Assembly: GCA_012932865.1 (NCBI GenBank)
Contig: SAXG01000010.1
Span: 744,001 to 808,000 of the forward strand
Origin: Amylostereum areolatum
Taxonomy: Eukaryota; Basidiomycota; Agaricomycetes; Russulales; Stereaceae
Length of the DNA stretch: 64,000 nucleotides
Direction of reading: 5' to 3'
Positions 43,657 through 56,346 of the stretch are shown here, one piece after another. The notes beneath the pieces are model-generated. The model searched no databases. It had not been told where the DNA came from and worked only from the letters and a program-made list of their open reading frames with translations. The position numbers and the translations under genes are program-made. Every line of letters starts with the position of its first letter. Position 1 is the first letter of the stretch.

Positions 43657-46600
43657 ATGTGTGTCCCCCTCCCGCTACGCTTACGTTCACTTCCGCTTTA
43701 GTCGATTCTCGTAATATGTGTTCGTGTACAATGGTTCTCGCTCCTGCTCTATTTCCCCTCGCATCCGTAGCTTCATCCCCCCCCTCCGCTCATTCATTAA
43801 CGCTTAGTTTACAATCCGTGCCTCGTGCTAATGTATGAAAAATGGATACCCGGTTTCTCTAATGGTGTCTGAGCAAGCCCCAAAAGCCGTGACAAAGGCA
43901 GGACAACGGTATCTAAAAGTGAACCAAACCTATGTTGTGAAAATGCTTGGATGCTGTTGAGATCAGTTTGAGACCACTGTTGGTGTGCGGCTGGACCGAG
44001 ATTGTACCGTCTTGAGAAACCATTAGCCGCTAAATTAGATCTAGTAGTAAGAGGACCTTCCTAAACACGTCAAATCCTCTAACTCGCCGTTTAGGTCCAA
44101 TATCCTCCAAAAAGATCCAATTCGCACGAGAGGTTTTTACAGATGCTGTATGCTGATCATTAGACCAGCGAAGGGGGATGAAAAGAAATGAAGGGGGTCG
44201 CCCAAGGCCCTGACTGGCCGGTTTATCTTTGAACTCTTAGCGTTCACGGGGTCATGCCCGCCTGAACGTCAGGTTTATTGTTCCAATTCTTTACGGTGCT
44301 TTGAAGAGGGCTAAGTAAGTAACCTAGTATCCGTATAATTCAGGACTCATCACATACAATAGGGTTCCTTTGGGCAATAGCCGCTGGGTGTGTATCCCGA
44401 ACGAAGCCTCACTCGGACGACGAGCTTCAGATTACGCCTTGTGGAACAACTGGCAGGTCCTTCTTCTCGTTGTGAATCAGTGGTGGCACGGAACCTGGGA
44501 GCAGACCTGATCCCGAAGTCGCTATATGTTGATATGCACGCACCCTCCCAACGAAAGAAGATCATCTCCTCGACGGAGACCCTGCATCGAGGCGGACGCG
44601 TTTGAGCTGGCTGATAGAACAAGGAAATCACGCCGTTGTCCCGTTCTTGATGATGGAATAAGTAGGGGGGACAAATCGACGGCACGGGTTCGAGACACAC
44701 GCGTCCCTGACAACATGACTAGAATTCACAGGTTAAATCGCAAGCTATTCGGGAAAGGCGACAGCCTACCGGTACCAGCCAGCTGTGAAGGGTGCCGGGG
44801 GCGAAAGTCTGACCGTCCCCTCCACCGTCCCAGGTTGATCCCAGGACCCGCCGCAGTCCAAGGACCAGTGATAAAGGCGACGTAAAAGAAGACAGAACCC
44901 ACGTTCTTCCCACTCGATCGCCACGATGAGGCATCGAGACGCCGTAAGCAAAACGCGCCGAGGGTGGGCGCAAGACGAGGGTCGATTGAATGCCACTGTG
45001 CTCGCGGAGCTGAATCGCTGGTAGGACGATAAACATAGCAGGCGAGCGCGATAGAATCCTGGCTCGTTTAGGTTAGTTATCGCCTTGCTTACTTTGACAC
45101 ATCCCTCCGCGGACACTTGTTCCCTACTGAAAAGGCCTAGGATCACGATGGCGTCCGGAAAGGGATGCCGGCGTTGTTGGCGCCGCTTATGTAACGAACA
45201 AAGTCGCCGGCAACTCGGTTCGCTCGTGTACCCGGGTGTCGTCTACCTCGTGACCTTATACGTCCCTTCCCCCACACTGGACTCCACGCCGGACGCCTGC
45301 GGATCTCACGACTCCCTCGCCAATCTCCGAGGAAAGCGGTCTTCCTCTTCCCAAATATGCCATATCTTTAACAATCCATCAGCGATGCAAAGACACGCCC
45401 CCTTCGGGGCAGTATCCCCTATCGCAGGGCTGCCTGCTACTAGCACTTAGTGCGCAATCACTTTGTCTCACCCCCACACTGGTCGCGTCACAAGATGAAT
45501 AGGAATCTGAAAGATGAGAAGCTCACTCTCCACGGGCGGGGACAAGCTCCCGGAAAACTTCCGTCGTTCCGTGCGGTCTTCGAAAGTGATGCTAGAATAA
45601 GGGGGGCATCGATGGATGAGATCAACGTCTCCTCTCCATCGAGCCAAAGCACCAGGAGAGATAGGTCAGTATTGTCGTAGCGCGAACACAAAAGATAAGT
45701 GCAAATGAGCGAATTCTGATCGACCTTCCTCAGGATGAAGAACGAGGGTACTTATGTCCTGTTCAACTTTACGCATGATTTCATTCGACGACGGTCAGGT
45801 AAGGTTTAACGCGGACGATCCGGAACCCGCCTATGAGGCCGATGGGAATCTACCGTATCATTTCGCGGGATTGCGATGACACAGACGCGTACTAATCGTG
45901 CGAGATTGATGAATGGACGGTGCACATGGGCGCCGAGTTCCAAGGAAAACCCAGAAAGAAGTCGACGAAGCTGGTGCCCGAAACACCGACGTCTCCGAGC
46001 GGACGTTTGGAGTGCGCACGCCCTAGACAAGCCCCAGGACGACCATCCGCGTGCCCACTGCCTCTTGATGATGACGCGATCGCGATCGCTGCGCGTGTGC
46101 CAACCCGGGCCTCCGGCATATCTGCTTCAAAAATGGAAAGAGATGGCTGGAAGTGGCGCGCTGGGCTCCCAGACGAAGGATGGGCCCTCGGCGGTCGGAA
46201 TGGGCCATAACGGGACGGTGGCGAAACAAAAAAGGCCTTGACGCACAGTCGAAATAGGAATCATGAGCTTCGAGTGGCGGAGGCATCATCGACCTTCTGG
46301 ATGACAGGGACCGCGAGAACGGGAAGCTAGGTGCCGTTGAGAAGAACAAGCGAGCCGCGATCCCGATTCAGCTCGTCTTTTGTTTGTATTTTTGTGCAGG
46401 CGCGGCTCCTGGTAACCAGAGCAAGGTGATCCTAGGTGATCCTGAAGGTCGAAACAGGGCGTAGAATCAGTACTCTGAACGACGAATCTCCAGATTATAT
46501 AGCAGGGAGAGAGGGGAAGAGTTGTACGGTCCGTGAGAGGTCGTCGGAAACAAAGCGGTGAACGCCAGCGCATGTCTTGCCAGCCTCGTGCTAGTATGGT

Positions 46601-47952
46601 TGAATTGAATACGAATATATTCGCTTTTGGAACGGTGGCACCAAGGAAGTAGGTAGGTGGGACGAGGAAGGAATGCGGTGGGTGCATGATGATGTCTGCG
46701 GACACTGGTGAGGGCAAGCCAAAATGACAGAAGCAGTGGCCGACGACCAGGCAGAGGTGCCGTGCCCGACGCGTTGGCGTGCCACGATGGCGATCACGCC
46801 CGATCGCCGTCTCCCGATACGGGCTTGAGTCATCACTCCTCCCTGTCCTCCACTGCAGTGTCGACGCCGAACTCGCATCCGCCGTCCTCCACGTCGACTT
46901 GGACGACCACGACAATTCGAGGGCTCAGTACGCCGGAATGCACGGCCGCTAGGCTTCCTCTGAGGTCGCAGCGCAGCCCGTTATCGATCCTATGACGCTG
47001 CATCCGACGCCGTCCGGCGGAAACCACGAGGGTGCAGGGAACAAAGCAAGCAAAGGGGCCCGGCGCCCACTTGCTGTATTTGTGGGGTACCGTGGAGGGC
47101 GTTCGTATGCGAATCGGGGGAAGCGTGTACTGCGCCCCGAATGGCCAGCCTCTCACTTTCTCCTTTCCACGTGTTCCGCACGTTGGGGGGGGGGGGGGGG
47201 GGGGGTGCAAGGCGTAATGGATCGGACCGTGGGGGAAGGCTGAGGTAGGAAGTCCGGGAACAGATGGGCGTCTGCAGGTGGTTGGCGGTCTGATGTGGGT
47301 GAGTTCATGGTACCTTTCTTCATTATTGTCGAGGCAGCCTAAGGCAGCGAGTGGCGGGCCCTGGTCCACGTATACAGGGCCTTCTGCCTGTGCCGAGGGC
47401 ACTTGTTTTTGTATCGGGGCGGGGTGCATAACGACGGGGCACAATTAGTCTGAGCTGTAGGAGTGCGCGGGTCAGACTTCGATGATGTCGAACCCCTTTC
47501 TTTTCCCTCTTTATTCTGTATTCTGTATATGTTCGGGCGGAGGTCGGGACGGACCTGGGGGTGAACGGATCGGGGCCTTTCTCATGTTCCCTGTTCGCGC
47601 TCTGGCGCCTGAGCGAGCTGCCATGTTCTGATCCACGTGTTCTCCCACCTTTTGCAGTATGGAGCTTGCGCCTTGTTGGCGGCGGAGACGCGCGATCTGT
47701 GCCATGTTCGTGGATGGGCCGACCCAGCCGGTAATCACCGAGATCGCGGCGAGGAGAAGAAGGTCTGAAGAGTTGGTGTAAAAACTCGGCTGTCTGAGTC
47801 CCGGGGTCTCCTTGTCGTTTTCCCCCACTTGGCGGCAGTGCACCCGCCAGTATTTACATTGCCCCTCCCTTCCTCAATCGCCCTTTGATCCTTTCCCCCT
47901 CCTCTCATCTCATCTCTCCGCTCCGAGCCACCCCCTCGTCCGATCTTCCACA
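43657..47952. other. 4.3-kb region without a recognisable gene
   Basis: 44040-44140 repeats short motifs also seen at 37371-37480 and may be the right end of the Plavaka unit. From 44200 to 47950 I find open stretches on both strands but no domain and no convincing exon chain. A run of 21 G lies at 47185-47205. It could hold old transposon debris. Confidence 0.45.
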
Positions 47953-49797
47953 ATGACCACCGGCGACTTCATCCACTTCGCCGTGCAGCACCTCCACCGA
48001 CTCTCCAACCCCGAGCCGTCGCCCCATCCCCCGTCCTATGCCACCACCGTCTTCGGACGCGTCGGTCAACACCTCACCGCATTTCCCTTTCAGTCTCACG
48101 CCCCCAGCCACATTTACCAGCTTTTCGCATCCACCAGATGCTGCTTCGTCGCCGAGGTGAGGGGCGCCCCCGTGCAGCGCGTCCTCGCAGACGATCGGTG
48201 CGTTCATTCATTACGGCACGTGACACGTGACTCATCTACGCCCTCTCGTCGGTATCGACGCTGTAGAGCACTGCAGCCATGGCTGAACATCGCCCCCGTC
48301 ACCGACGTCGTTAACACCGTGAAGGACGCGGTTATCCAGAACGAAAGGGCGACTCACGGTTGGGCTTTCATCGTGAGCGGCATCTGTTGTTCTCGCCGTC
48401 GTGCCTTAAACCAATCGGCCCATCTTTCTCCCCCCAGCGCGAAACCTGCACCCTGCTAAGCTGGGCATCCACCTGCGACGAGATGGCGGACACTCTCAAG
48501 TCTGTGTTCGAGTGCATGTCCACCACCCCGTCTCCTCCCGTTCTCCCCACCCTCGGAGAACTCTCCTTCCTACCCACTTTCACGCCGAGTACTACACCCG
48601 AATCCCTCCTCCCTTCCCCCACCGAACTGCCCATCATCAACGAAAAAAACATCCACGCCGTCGCCCGCAAGACGCGTCACCTTCCCGCTATGGTTGCCTC
48701 GCCCTTTACCGAGATGATCGTGAGTGACGTTTCGTCCGATTTTAGACGACGAGAAGCTCATCTAACGGGACGCCCACAGAGCGACTTCCAAGACATGTGG
48801 TCTGATCCTACAGATCCCAGCGTCTTCTCCCCGGACTTGCCTCGGCTTACCATTAGCCTCGCGGAGATCTCTCCCCCCGCCTTTCGTCTTTGACATCGAG
48901 GCCGACGCCGTCGACGACGTCGACGACGTAGCCATGTATGAGGGCGAAGATGTCACGCCATACTACCCTGCGTCGATCCCTTCATCACCGGAGTTGTCTT
49001 TCTCCTGCAGCGACTCGGACGAGAGCATACCCTCCACCCCCGATTCTGCTATCTTGGCCCTTCCCGTAGCCAAGCAATATCGTCGCGGTCTCCCGAGCAA
49101 GCCTTCTCAACCCACAGGCAAGAAGAGCGAAAAGCGTACTCGCGCTCGTGAAGACGACGATAACGACGACGATTACCTCCCGAAGCGTTCTATCATTCAC
49201 AAGCGCACGCGTCGCTCGTCCTCCTCTTCCCCGCCTTCCGCTCCTCTTCTCCCTCTAGCCACTCTTCCCGATGTCACTCCCGCAGTGGCGCTTTCTCCTC
49301 GCCCCGACCGCCTTACTGCCCCCCTCCCCCGCCGCGCTCGTCAATGCGCCACGGCTTGTGGTGGCAGTCCTCCCCCGCCTGATCTCGTCAAGACGACTCG
49401 CGGCGCCGGCCGCAAGGCGAAGGCCAAAGGCAAAGGCAAGGCCAAAAGCAAGGGCAAACGTCCTTTTTCTTGTCCTGATTGCAATGAGGACTTCACGCGC
49501 GTCAAGGATGCTGTTCGTCATTGGACGTTCACTTGCAAGAGAAATCTGGGTCGGCTCTGCGCCATCTGTCCTGGCTGCAAGAAGAACCTCTCCCGACCCG
49601 ACGCTGCGAGGCGCCATCAAAACGCCAGCCAATGCCAGGGTACTGGGGAGATCGCCGTGCTTTTGGAGCAAATAAAGGGCGTCATGTCGGTCACAGAGGA
49701 GTCGATCCGCGCCGTGGCTGCGAAAGTTGGTGCCGTACATGACGGGAAGGACGCGGAGGACGCGGAAAGCATCAAAGGCGACGGTGAAGAAGATTAA
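47953..49797 (+). CDS. Zinc-finger protein with two C-terminal C2H2-like fingers
   Basis: Exons 47953-48197, 48267-48372, 48438-48719 and 48780-49797 give 549 residues after one base is dropped. The N-terminal half has no known domain. The middle is Ser/Pro- and acid-rich. A basic K-A-K-G-K-G-K repeat (likely nuclear localisation) precedes two fingers: F-S-C-P-D-C-N-E-D-F-T-R followed by H and C, and C-A-I-C-P-G-C-K-K-N-L-S-R-P-D-A-A-R-R-H followed by H/C-type ligands. The layout fits a nuclear DNA-binding protein. An extra C in the C6 run at 48873-48878 breaks the frame in exon 4. Confidence 0.72.
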
Positions 49798-51355
49798 ACG
49801 GAGCGATATCTCCCTTTTTACACAACCGTTTCTTTTCTGGGTCCTCAGACTCGTTATGGAGTGCCCCGCGAGCCCTTTGACTTGAAGGGACTCGGAGGGC
49901 GGACTATCGCCTTCAATCTCGTTCATCCTACCTTTACATTTCTATCCATCCTGATTATACTCACCGTACTTGTTTTTTTGTTCAGTTGTTGTATTTTTTA
50001 GCTTGTTTGTTTTTCCCTTGCTTTGTGTCTTCTCTCTGTCGTCTCCTGCTCTCGTGTGTTTCGGTCCCGCTCTGCTTACTTCCTATCTCTGCCCTGTACT
50101 TCGCTTGGTCTCGCTCATCTCCACCGGTTTCTGTAAATTCTCGAATACCCCACTCATCGCTATGCCCCATTCTGCTCATCTCATCCACATACCTGCACTC
50201 CGCTATCGATCTCATCACTTGCTGTACACCAACGAGCCTATTCGCACATCGCATTCCTTGGTCTCATCCGCATTTAGTTCGTCACAAATATCCACTGGTA
50301 CCGCCACCGTGCATCGGCATTCCTGTTGTTATCTTACCATCATCTCTTTTCTGCTGCTCCAAACGGGTCTGAATCGCGCTTCCCATCGTTACCGCTTTTC
50401 CACCGTTAATCACATCCCACCTGTTCTCTCCTTTTTCTGGCGGGTTCCCGCCCTGGGTCTGACCGTATCGAGGTGCGTGCGGGGGGCGCGGGCTGCGGGC
50501 ATGTGCACACGTTGAAGTAGGAAGAACGTCTCGGAATTGGGACGGAAAGAAAGGGCCAGGATCAGATTCGGATCGTCAAGAAGAACTTACACGCACTGTT
50601 CACACCGTCGGCCTCAGTTCTCAGAAGGCAGGCAGGCAGGCCGTCGACATACATATGCAGCGTCAGCCTTCGGGGCCCTTGGGGTGCGGACGGAACAAAC
50701 AAAACGAGGCGGACACGTCGGCGGGACAGGGAACTTCAGGCGACATTGCGTGCGTGCACGAGGCCTTTGTTGACCCAGAAGGCTTCGAAAGTCCTACAGT
50801 CCAAATAATGCCCAAGCGCCCGAGGAGACATGCACGCCATCACAACAACGTGCCAAACGTGCACCGCGTCCGCCCATGCACCACTGAGCGCTGAGCACTC
50901 AGTTTATGGCAACGCCTCTCCCACCCGAGTCACGCCTCGCCTGAGATCCTAGGATCCCGAGAGAGCGATCTTCCTTATCGTATTTCTTTTTGCGGACGTC
51001 AGCTAACGGCTCCCCGACGTGGGACAAAGCAACCCATGAAACTTACTCCGCCACTCCCAGTTCGTGTTTTCACACATAGCCTGCATATATCATAGGGTAA
51101 GTACATCGCGCTTTGCGCATACGGGCTGTCCTTGGGCGTAAGTCCTATAGATATCGATAGCGCATCTCATCTCATCGCCTTACCCCCACCCCCACCCCCA
51201 CCTCCGACCATCCGCCCGTACCTGCCCAAGCCAACGACCGAACAAGAAGGATTTCCCAATCGGGCTCGCCCCTCCCAACGGCTCGAACTCCATCTCGATC
51301 CTCGGCGCCGTTGGGACAGAGATGGGAACGGCGGGGTGGGCCAATCGGCCGGGAG
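49798..51355. other. Intergenic, 1.5 kb
   Basis: Pyrimidine-rich after the zinc-finger gene (49960-50450), then mixed sequence with no supportable gene. CCCCCA repeats lie at 51183-51206. Confidence 0.5.
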
Positions 51356-52777
51356 TTATGACGCCTCGCTGGCAGGGGTCTTGACCCGGTATCGTACTAC
51401 CCATGGGTGCTTGCGCACGTCCGAAAGCGCGATACGCTTCTGTGGGTCGTATTGCAGGAGCTGCGGAGGGGTAAACCGTAGGTCGTGAGGCGAGGGGTAG
51501 GGAAGACGAGCGAGTCGGACGTACCCTTGTGATTAAGTCGCGTGCGTCCGCCGACACGGTGGGAGGTATCTTAAGGTCAACGCTTGCGATACGTCTGTAA
51601 GTCGCTGCATACGACACGATGAATTCAGGTTCCCACTACACGCGCACCACGAGGACGGGAGAGCAACGAACCGTTGTGTCCACGAAGATCCTCGAACGGC
51701 GGAGAACCGACGAGGAACTCGTAGGTGAGCACGCCTAACGCCCAGTGGTCCACCTTCTCGTTGTGTTCGCGACCCTCGACCATCTCCGGGGGGAGGTAAT
51801 CCAACGTCCCGCACAGCGTCGCGCGTCGGTTGCTTGGCGCGTGCACGCTCCAGCCGAAGTCGCCAATCTTGAGCTTCGCCGTTGATGCCGAGAAGGAGGT
51901 TCTCCGGCTTAATATCGCGGTGGATGACGTGCTTGCCGTGGAGGTAGGACAGCGCGTCGGCCATCTGGTCGATGTACTGCGCGCTCCGCCGTTCCGAGAA
52001 GTGACCGTACTTGGTGAGCTGCTTGTAGAGCTCGCCCTTGCCGGCGAATTCGAGCATGAGGAAGATGCGCTTCTCGTCGTGGAAGAAGCCGTAGAGGCGG
52101 AGGACGTGAGGGTGTCGCAGGTTCTGTTGAATTTCGATCTCCCGCCGGATTTGCTTCTCCACGCGCGACTGCACGATCTCGGATTTGTAAAGGCATTTGA
52201 GGGCGAGGATGTATTGGGGCTCCGTCTTGGTGCGGACCATGTAAACGCGACCGAACTTTCCCTTTCCGAGCGGACGGCCGATGTCGAAGTCGAAAAGATG
52301 CCACTCGCGCGTGGGCCGTGTGCTGTCGAGGATGATGAGTGTCCTGAAGAGCGGAGGCGATGAGCACAAAGTGAACTTACCGTAATACACTTGAATCTAG
52401 CGCCAGCTGTTCCGCTGCCTCTCCATGAACCGCCTCGCCCCGCTTCTCGTTCTCCAGCTCAAACCCACCGTCATAGTGTCCGATGTCAAGATCTGACTGA
52501 GCCGCGGCTTTGGACGTAGGTTTTGACCCGCTGGCAAGTTTAGAAAGGGAAGAGGTCGATGTTCGCCGCCTTGGTGGACTGTGTTTTCAACGAGGACGTA
52601 GACTTGGACTCGGGGAAGGGATGTGGTGCGGCGAACTTGCTTAGAAGCTTGGACACGTTGGATTGACTGGACGACTTTTGATGTGTCGGCTTGGAGGATT
52701 TTGATGTGCCGGTGTTCTGCTTTGAGGATATCTCCAAAGCAGCTATTTGGCGGGTGACAGGCTCCAACAGAGGTCAT
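51356..52777 (-). CDS. IPL1: Aurora-family Ser/Thr kinase, three +1 frame breaks
   Basis: Minus-strand exons 52777-52381, 52322-51672, 51604-51525 and 51460-51356 give about 409 residues. Aurora kinases act at kinetochores and the spindle in mitosis. The catalytic domain has [11 protein letters not shown] with the ATP Lys, [13 protein letters not shown], and the activation segment [19 protein letters not shown] and the R-x-T-L-C-G-T loop are typical of Aurora. A Ser-rich N-terminal tail of about 120 residues precedes it. The frame needs one base removed near 52767, near 52570 and near 51872. A mitotic kinase should be essential, so these look like sequence errors. Confidence 0.85.
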
Positions 52778-53501
52778 GGCGGGAACGGAGAAGAGGAGGG
52801 GGACTTAGGTAGCGCGGGAGTGAGGGCGTGGTGCAGAGACAACCTGAGGAGGTGCGATCACCTGACCTACGCGTAGTGGTTGAACTTTATCACATGATGT
52901 GAACGCCCTTCCCTTTCGGCTGAATAGTTTTTTCTGCGACCCGGAGATCTCAACGTGCCATGGTCCATCGGCGAACACGAGAGCCTTTTCTTCTCTCGCT
53001 TCCCCAACCAGCCCGCTTCAGCAAGGCATTTTACGACGCCCCCAAGATCGCCACGAAGATCGGCGCAGGGACATTAGAAAACTTTCCTCGTTTACCCTTC
53101 CGAATCCGGAGTCCGATGCTGGCTCCCTTTGAACAATGGCCACTATGCGACGTTCGCTTTGGTTCACCAAATTCGGCATCACAATGCTGGTCTGAGCTCC
53201 ACAGCTTCAGGATATAATCGTCGCCCTCCACCGGAGAAACCCCGTTCGCTCCTTGCACTCAAACATCACGTCGGAGGCCCTTCGACCGACTCGACGGCCC
53301 TTCGCCGTTCACGACTCGGATGTCCTCAAACAGTAGCTGCTCATCCGGCCTGGACACCTCCGCGAGGCCCTCTTTCAAGGAAGCTTGCAAATATCTCGCC
53401 CGGTACGATCCCAATGCCGTATCCCCACCGGTTTTGGAAAGCGTGTGTCTTGTCATTCTTGAAGATGCCTGCATTATCCTGATTTACTCGTGCCTATCCA
53501 G
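52778..53501. other. Divergent region; unresolved N-terminus of the next kinase
   Basis: About 720 bp. Coding-like blocks at 53129-53480 (rich in Pro, Ser and Arg) may be the first exon or exons of the kinase that follows, but frames change and no start can be chosen. Confidence 0.4.
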
Positions 53502-55574
53502 GTGTCTCGCATCTCTGCCCCACCCCGAGTCACCGACTACCTCATCTACAACGAAGTTGGTGAAGGTCCGTATGCCAAAGTCTACAGCGTACGACACAAG
53601 ACATGCGGTCTCGACCTGGCGATGAAGGTCGTATCCAAGGAGCTCCTCGAAGGCCAATCCACACAGCCTGGAGCCGTTTCGAGGTTATTCGAAGTTGTCG
53701 AAGAAGCTCGTCTGCTCCGCGTCACACAATCGCCGTTCGCTCTGGGTCTCAAAGCTGCGTTTCATGACGATGCCAACTTCTACATTGTTACGGTACGTGT
53801 AGGCTCGCGTTCTGGAACATGTCTGCATCCTGTTCTCACAAGCGCTCCAGAAGCTTTGCAGGACTACCTTGTACGACGCCTTGAAGATATCTGCCGGAAG
53901 TCTTTCCGAGTATACCATGAAACTATACATCGCTGAACTGGTGCGTTCGCTGTACGTCCGCCTACCACCCCGTCCTAACTTCCTTCATCCGTAGACATGT
54001 GGTATATCCCATCTTCACCAGCAAGGCATCATACACCGCGACATAAAGCTCGAAAATACTCTAATTGCGAACGACGGGCACATAGTGATCGCCGACATGG
54101 GAATGGCGGTCCAAGTTGAGACAGAGTCCGCGAACTCTCCAGCTCTTCGACGCGTTTTCGGCACACCTGGCTATGTCGCGTACGAGGTTGTGGCATGCGA
54201 ACCATATACCTACTCCGTTGACTGGTTCTCACTCGGGGTTATCATCCATCTGCTTTACACGGGGGAGGTGCGTTCTTCTGAATGTTGTGCTTTGGAAGCG
54301 CTCACACTGTGGTATCCAGCACCTTTGGTTCTCCGAAAAGTACGATAAACTATTCGAGGAGATGACGGCAAACCCATTCAAAGTACCCCCTGGGTTTGAG
54401 GCATATCACCCTTGGGAAACACTGATCGCGGGCGTACGCCTTTCCTCCCTCTCTGACTATCTTCAAGGCTGATATATGCGCCTATTTAGCTTGTCGACTA
54501 TGACCAAGACGCGCGGTTCGATGGAAATGACATCGTCAAGCACGCGCTCTTCCGTGGATGGTGGGTCCTTTCCCTCAACACCTTGGTTGGTAAGCCTGAC
54601 CAGCGCTCACAGGGACTGGCCCCGGTCAAACAATCGGCTTATGAAGGGTGAGTGTCGTTCAAACAATAAAGGAGTCTATCTCTGATTACCCTTTAGCACC
54701 GGCTGTAAGGGTGGATGGCGAGATGATAACGAACGACGACCCATGGGAAGCACGGTGGGCATTCAAAGTTGGCACACCCTACCCTCCGACAAACGACCCC
54801 TTTCCGGAATACACATGGGTCGCATCTCCCACCTCGGGTATCGAAGACTCGCGCCACTCCTTCGAGGACGACGTCGGCTCTAACGACGAAGGCCCTGTCA
54901 CGGACATCAGGATCGATTCTCATTCCCCAGAAGGCAACGGCGCATTCAAGTACGCTTCAGTCTACGACTCGAAGCCAGTAGTCGTTAGGTCCCACCTCGA
55001 TGTTTCTCTGCTCGGACACATCCACATCGTCGCGTCCGAAGCCTCCATCCAGGTGGCCGAAGATCTTCTGCTTGGATACATCTCCCCAGACCCGCCTTCC
55101 ACCCCAACATCTGAGCGCTCCTCGTTTACATCCTCCTCATCCGCGTCCTCTGTGACGTCTGAAGACCAATACGTTGACGCGAAGGATATGCCTCTTGACA
55201 TCGTGGAGGTCTTCTCTTCTGTCCATGGACGCTTGCTCAACACTGGGATCAACGCTTTGGTTCCGAGAACACGGACCAATTCTTACTCCCACATCCCTGC
55301 CCCAACGGCACCTTCAACGCCCACGCCTTCTGCAGGCTCACAATCAGGACAAGTATCTGTCGCCATAGCCTGGTCCAAACTCACCCTCCTCAAGAAAGCG
55401 ATGCGCTCTTGGAAGACGAAGTTCGCTTACAAGCATGCGAGCCTCGCAGGCACGGTCCCCTACCACAGCATCGTACTGGGCTACCGTATATTCGTGTCTC
55501 TCCGTGGTTGCATTCCCATGGTGGCCCTCCCTCTTTGCTTTGCACTTGGATATTACGCGTTGGTTGTACGATAG
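53502..55574 (+). CDS. Divergent AGC-like protein kinase with C-terminal hydrophobic segment
   Basis: Exons 53502-53792, 53851-53940, 53995-54267, 54320-54433, 54490-54560, 54613-54647 and 54697-55574 give about 583 residues, plus an unresolved N-terminus. Kinase landmarks are G-E-G-P-Y-A-K-V, A-M-K-V-V-S-K, H-R-D-I-K-L-E-N, I-A-D-M-G where D-F-G is usual, and G-T-P-G-Y-V-A-Y-E where A-P-E is usual. S-V-D-W-F-S-L-G-V-I-I resembles AGC kinases. The C-terminal 310 residues are not kinase and include a Ser-rich run. They end in a hydrophobic stretch (P-M-V-A-L-P-L-C-F-A-L-G-Y-Y-A-L-V-V) that could anchor the protein in a membrane. Function unknown. Confidence 0.75.
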
Positions 55575-56346
55575 ACTTCCTTCGTGATTCGATTGACCTC
55601 GGAAACGCTCTTCACGGACATTTTGTATTGCTACTCAAGTACCGTGCTTTAAAGTACACGTTGTATATCGGGTCCTGATGCTACCTATGCCAGGACCGGA
55701 CACTGTGATTATGGCGCGTTGCTCATTGAATATACCCTCGGACTTGGTTCGCGGAACGCCTAGGCGTTGGCGCGGATATGACGCCCGGAGCTATGTTTCT
55801 GGACTTTGGCTGCCTCCCTCGGTGACCGCCACGCAAGGAATCATTAATCATCGGTCGAGATGTATGCAGTTGCGTCACTCTTATGATTAGGCTCGAAGTA
55901 GGTGTCGTGTGTATAGACTCGCTAACTGCAGGACAATGTGGATTTATTATTTATGTGGCAAAGACCGTGTGTCATGTCCAAAGTAAGTACAATCCTCTTT
56001 TCCTCCGATTGGCATCAAGCGTCCGCAGGCCCCCTTCTCGACGTCATTCGGGTCTATGTTCCACAGGCGCTCTATGGTAGGAGCCTTTCGAACGTAGTAA
56101 TCCGTCTATATAGTAGCCTAAAGTACTACCTGAGTAGGCCGGTGAGAGAATGAAGAGCCTCACGTGATTCTGTTGCATACATCGCTCGTTGCCGGATCTC
56201 TGCGGCGTTTTCTCATTTTCCATCTCCTCCGTCTGCACAGGTCTGCACACGCCGTTGTTTCTGCCACTTTCGTCCACCGGGAGACGCTTGCTACTCTTCT
56301 TCCCCACAACCTTGCCTGGGTTCCGAAGTTTTTTTCCCTGCTCACA
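55575..56346. other. Intergenic
   Basis: About 770 bp, no gene seen. Confidence 0.5.

Noticed and set aside
37371..44140. Long direct repeats (LTRs) around the Plavaka pair
   Set aside because: Only short, imperfect motifs are shared, some in direct orientation. There is no continuous repeat, so no LTR call and no exact element ends.
46708..47444. Overlapping plus and minus frames as a gene
   Set aside because: Neither strand gives a recognisable protein or a consistent set of exons.
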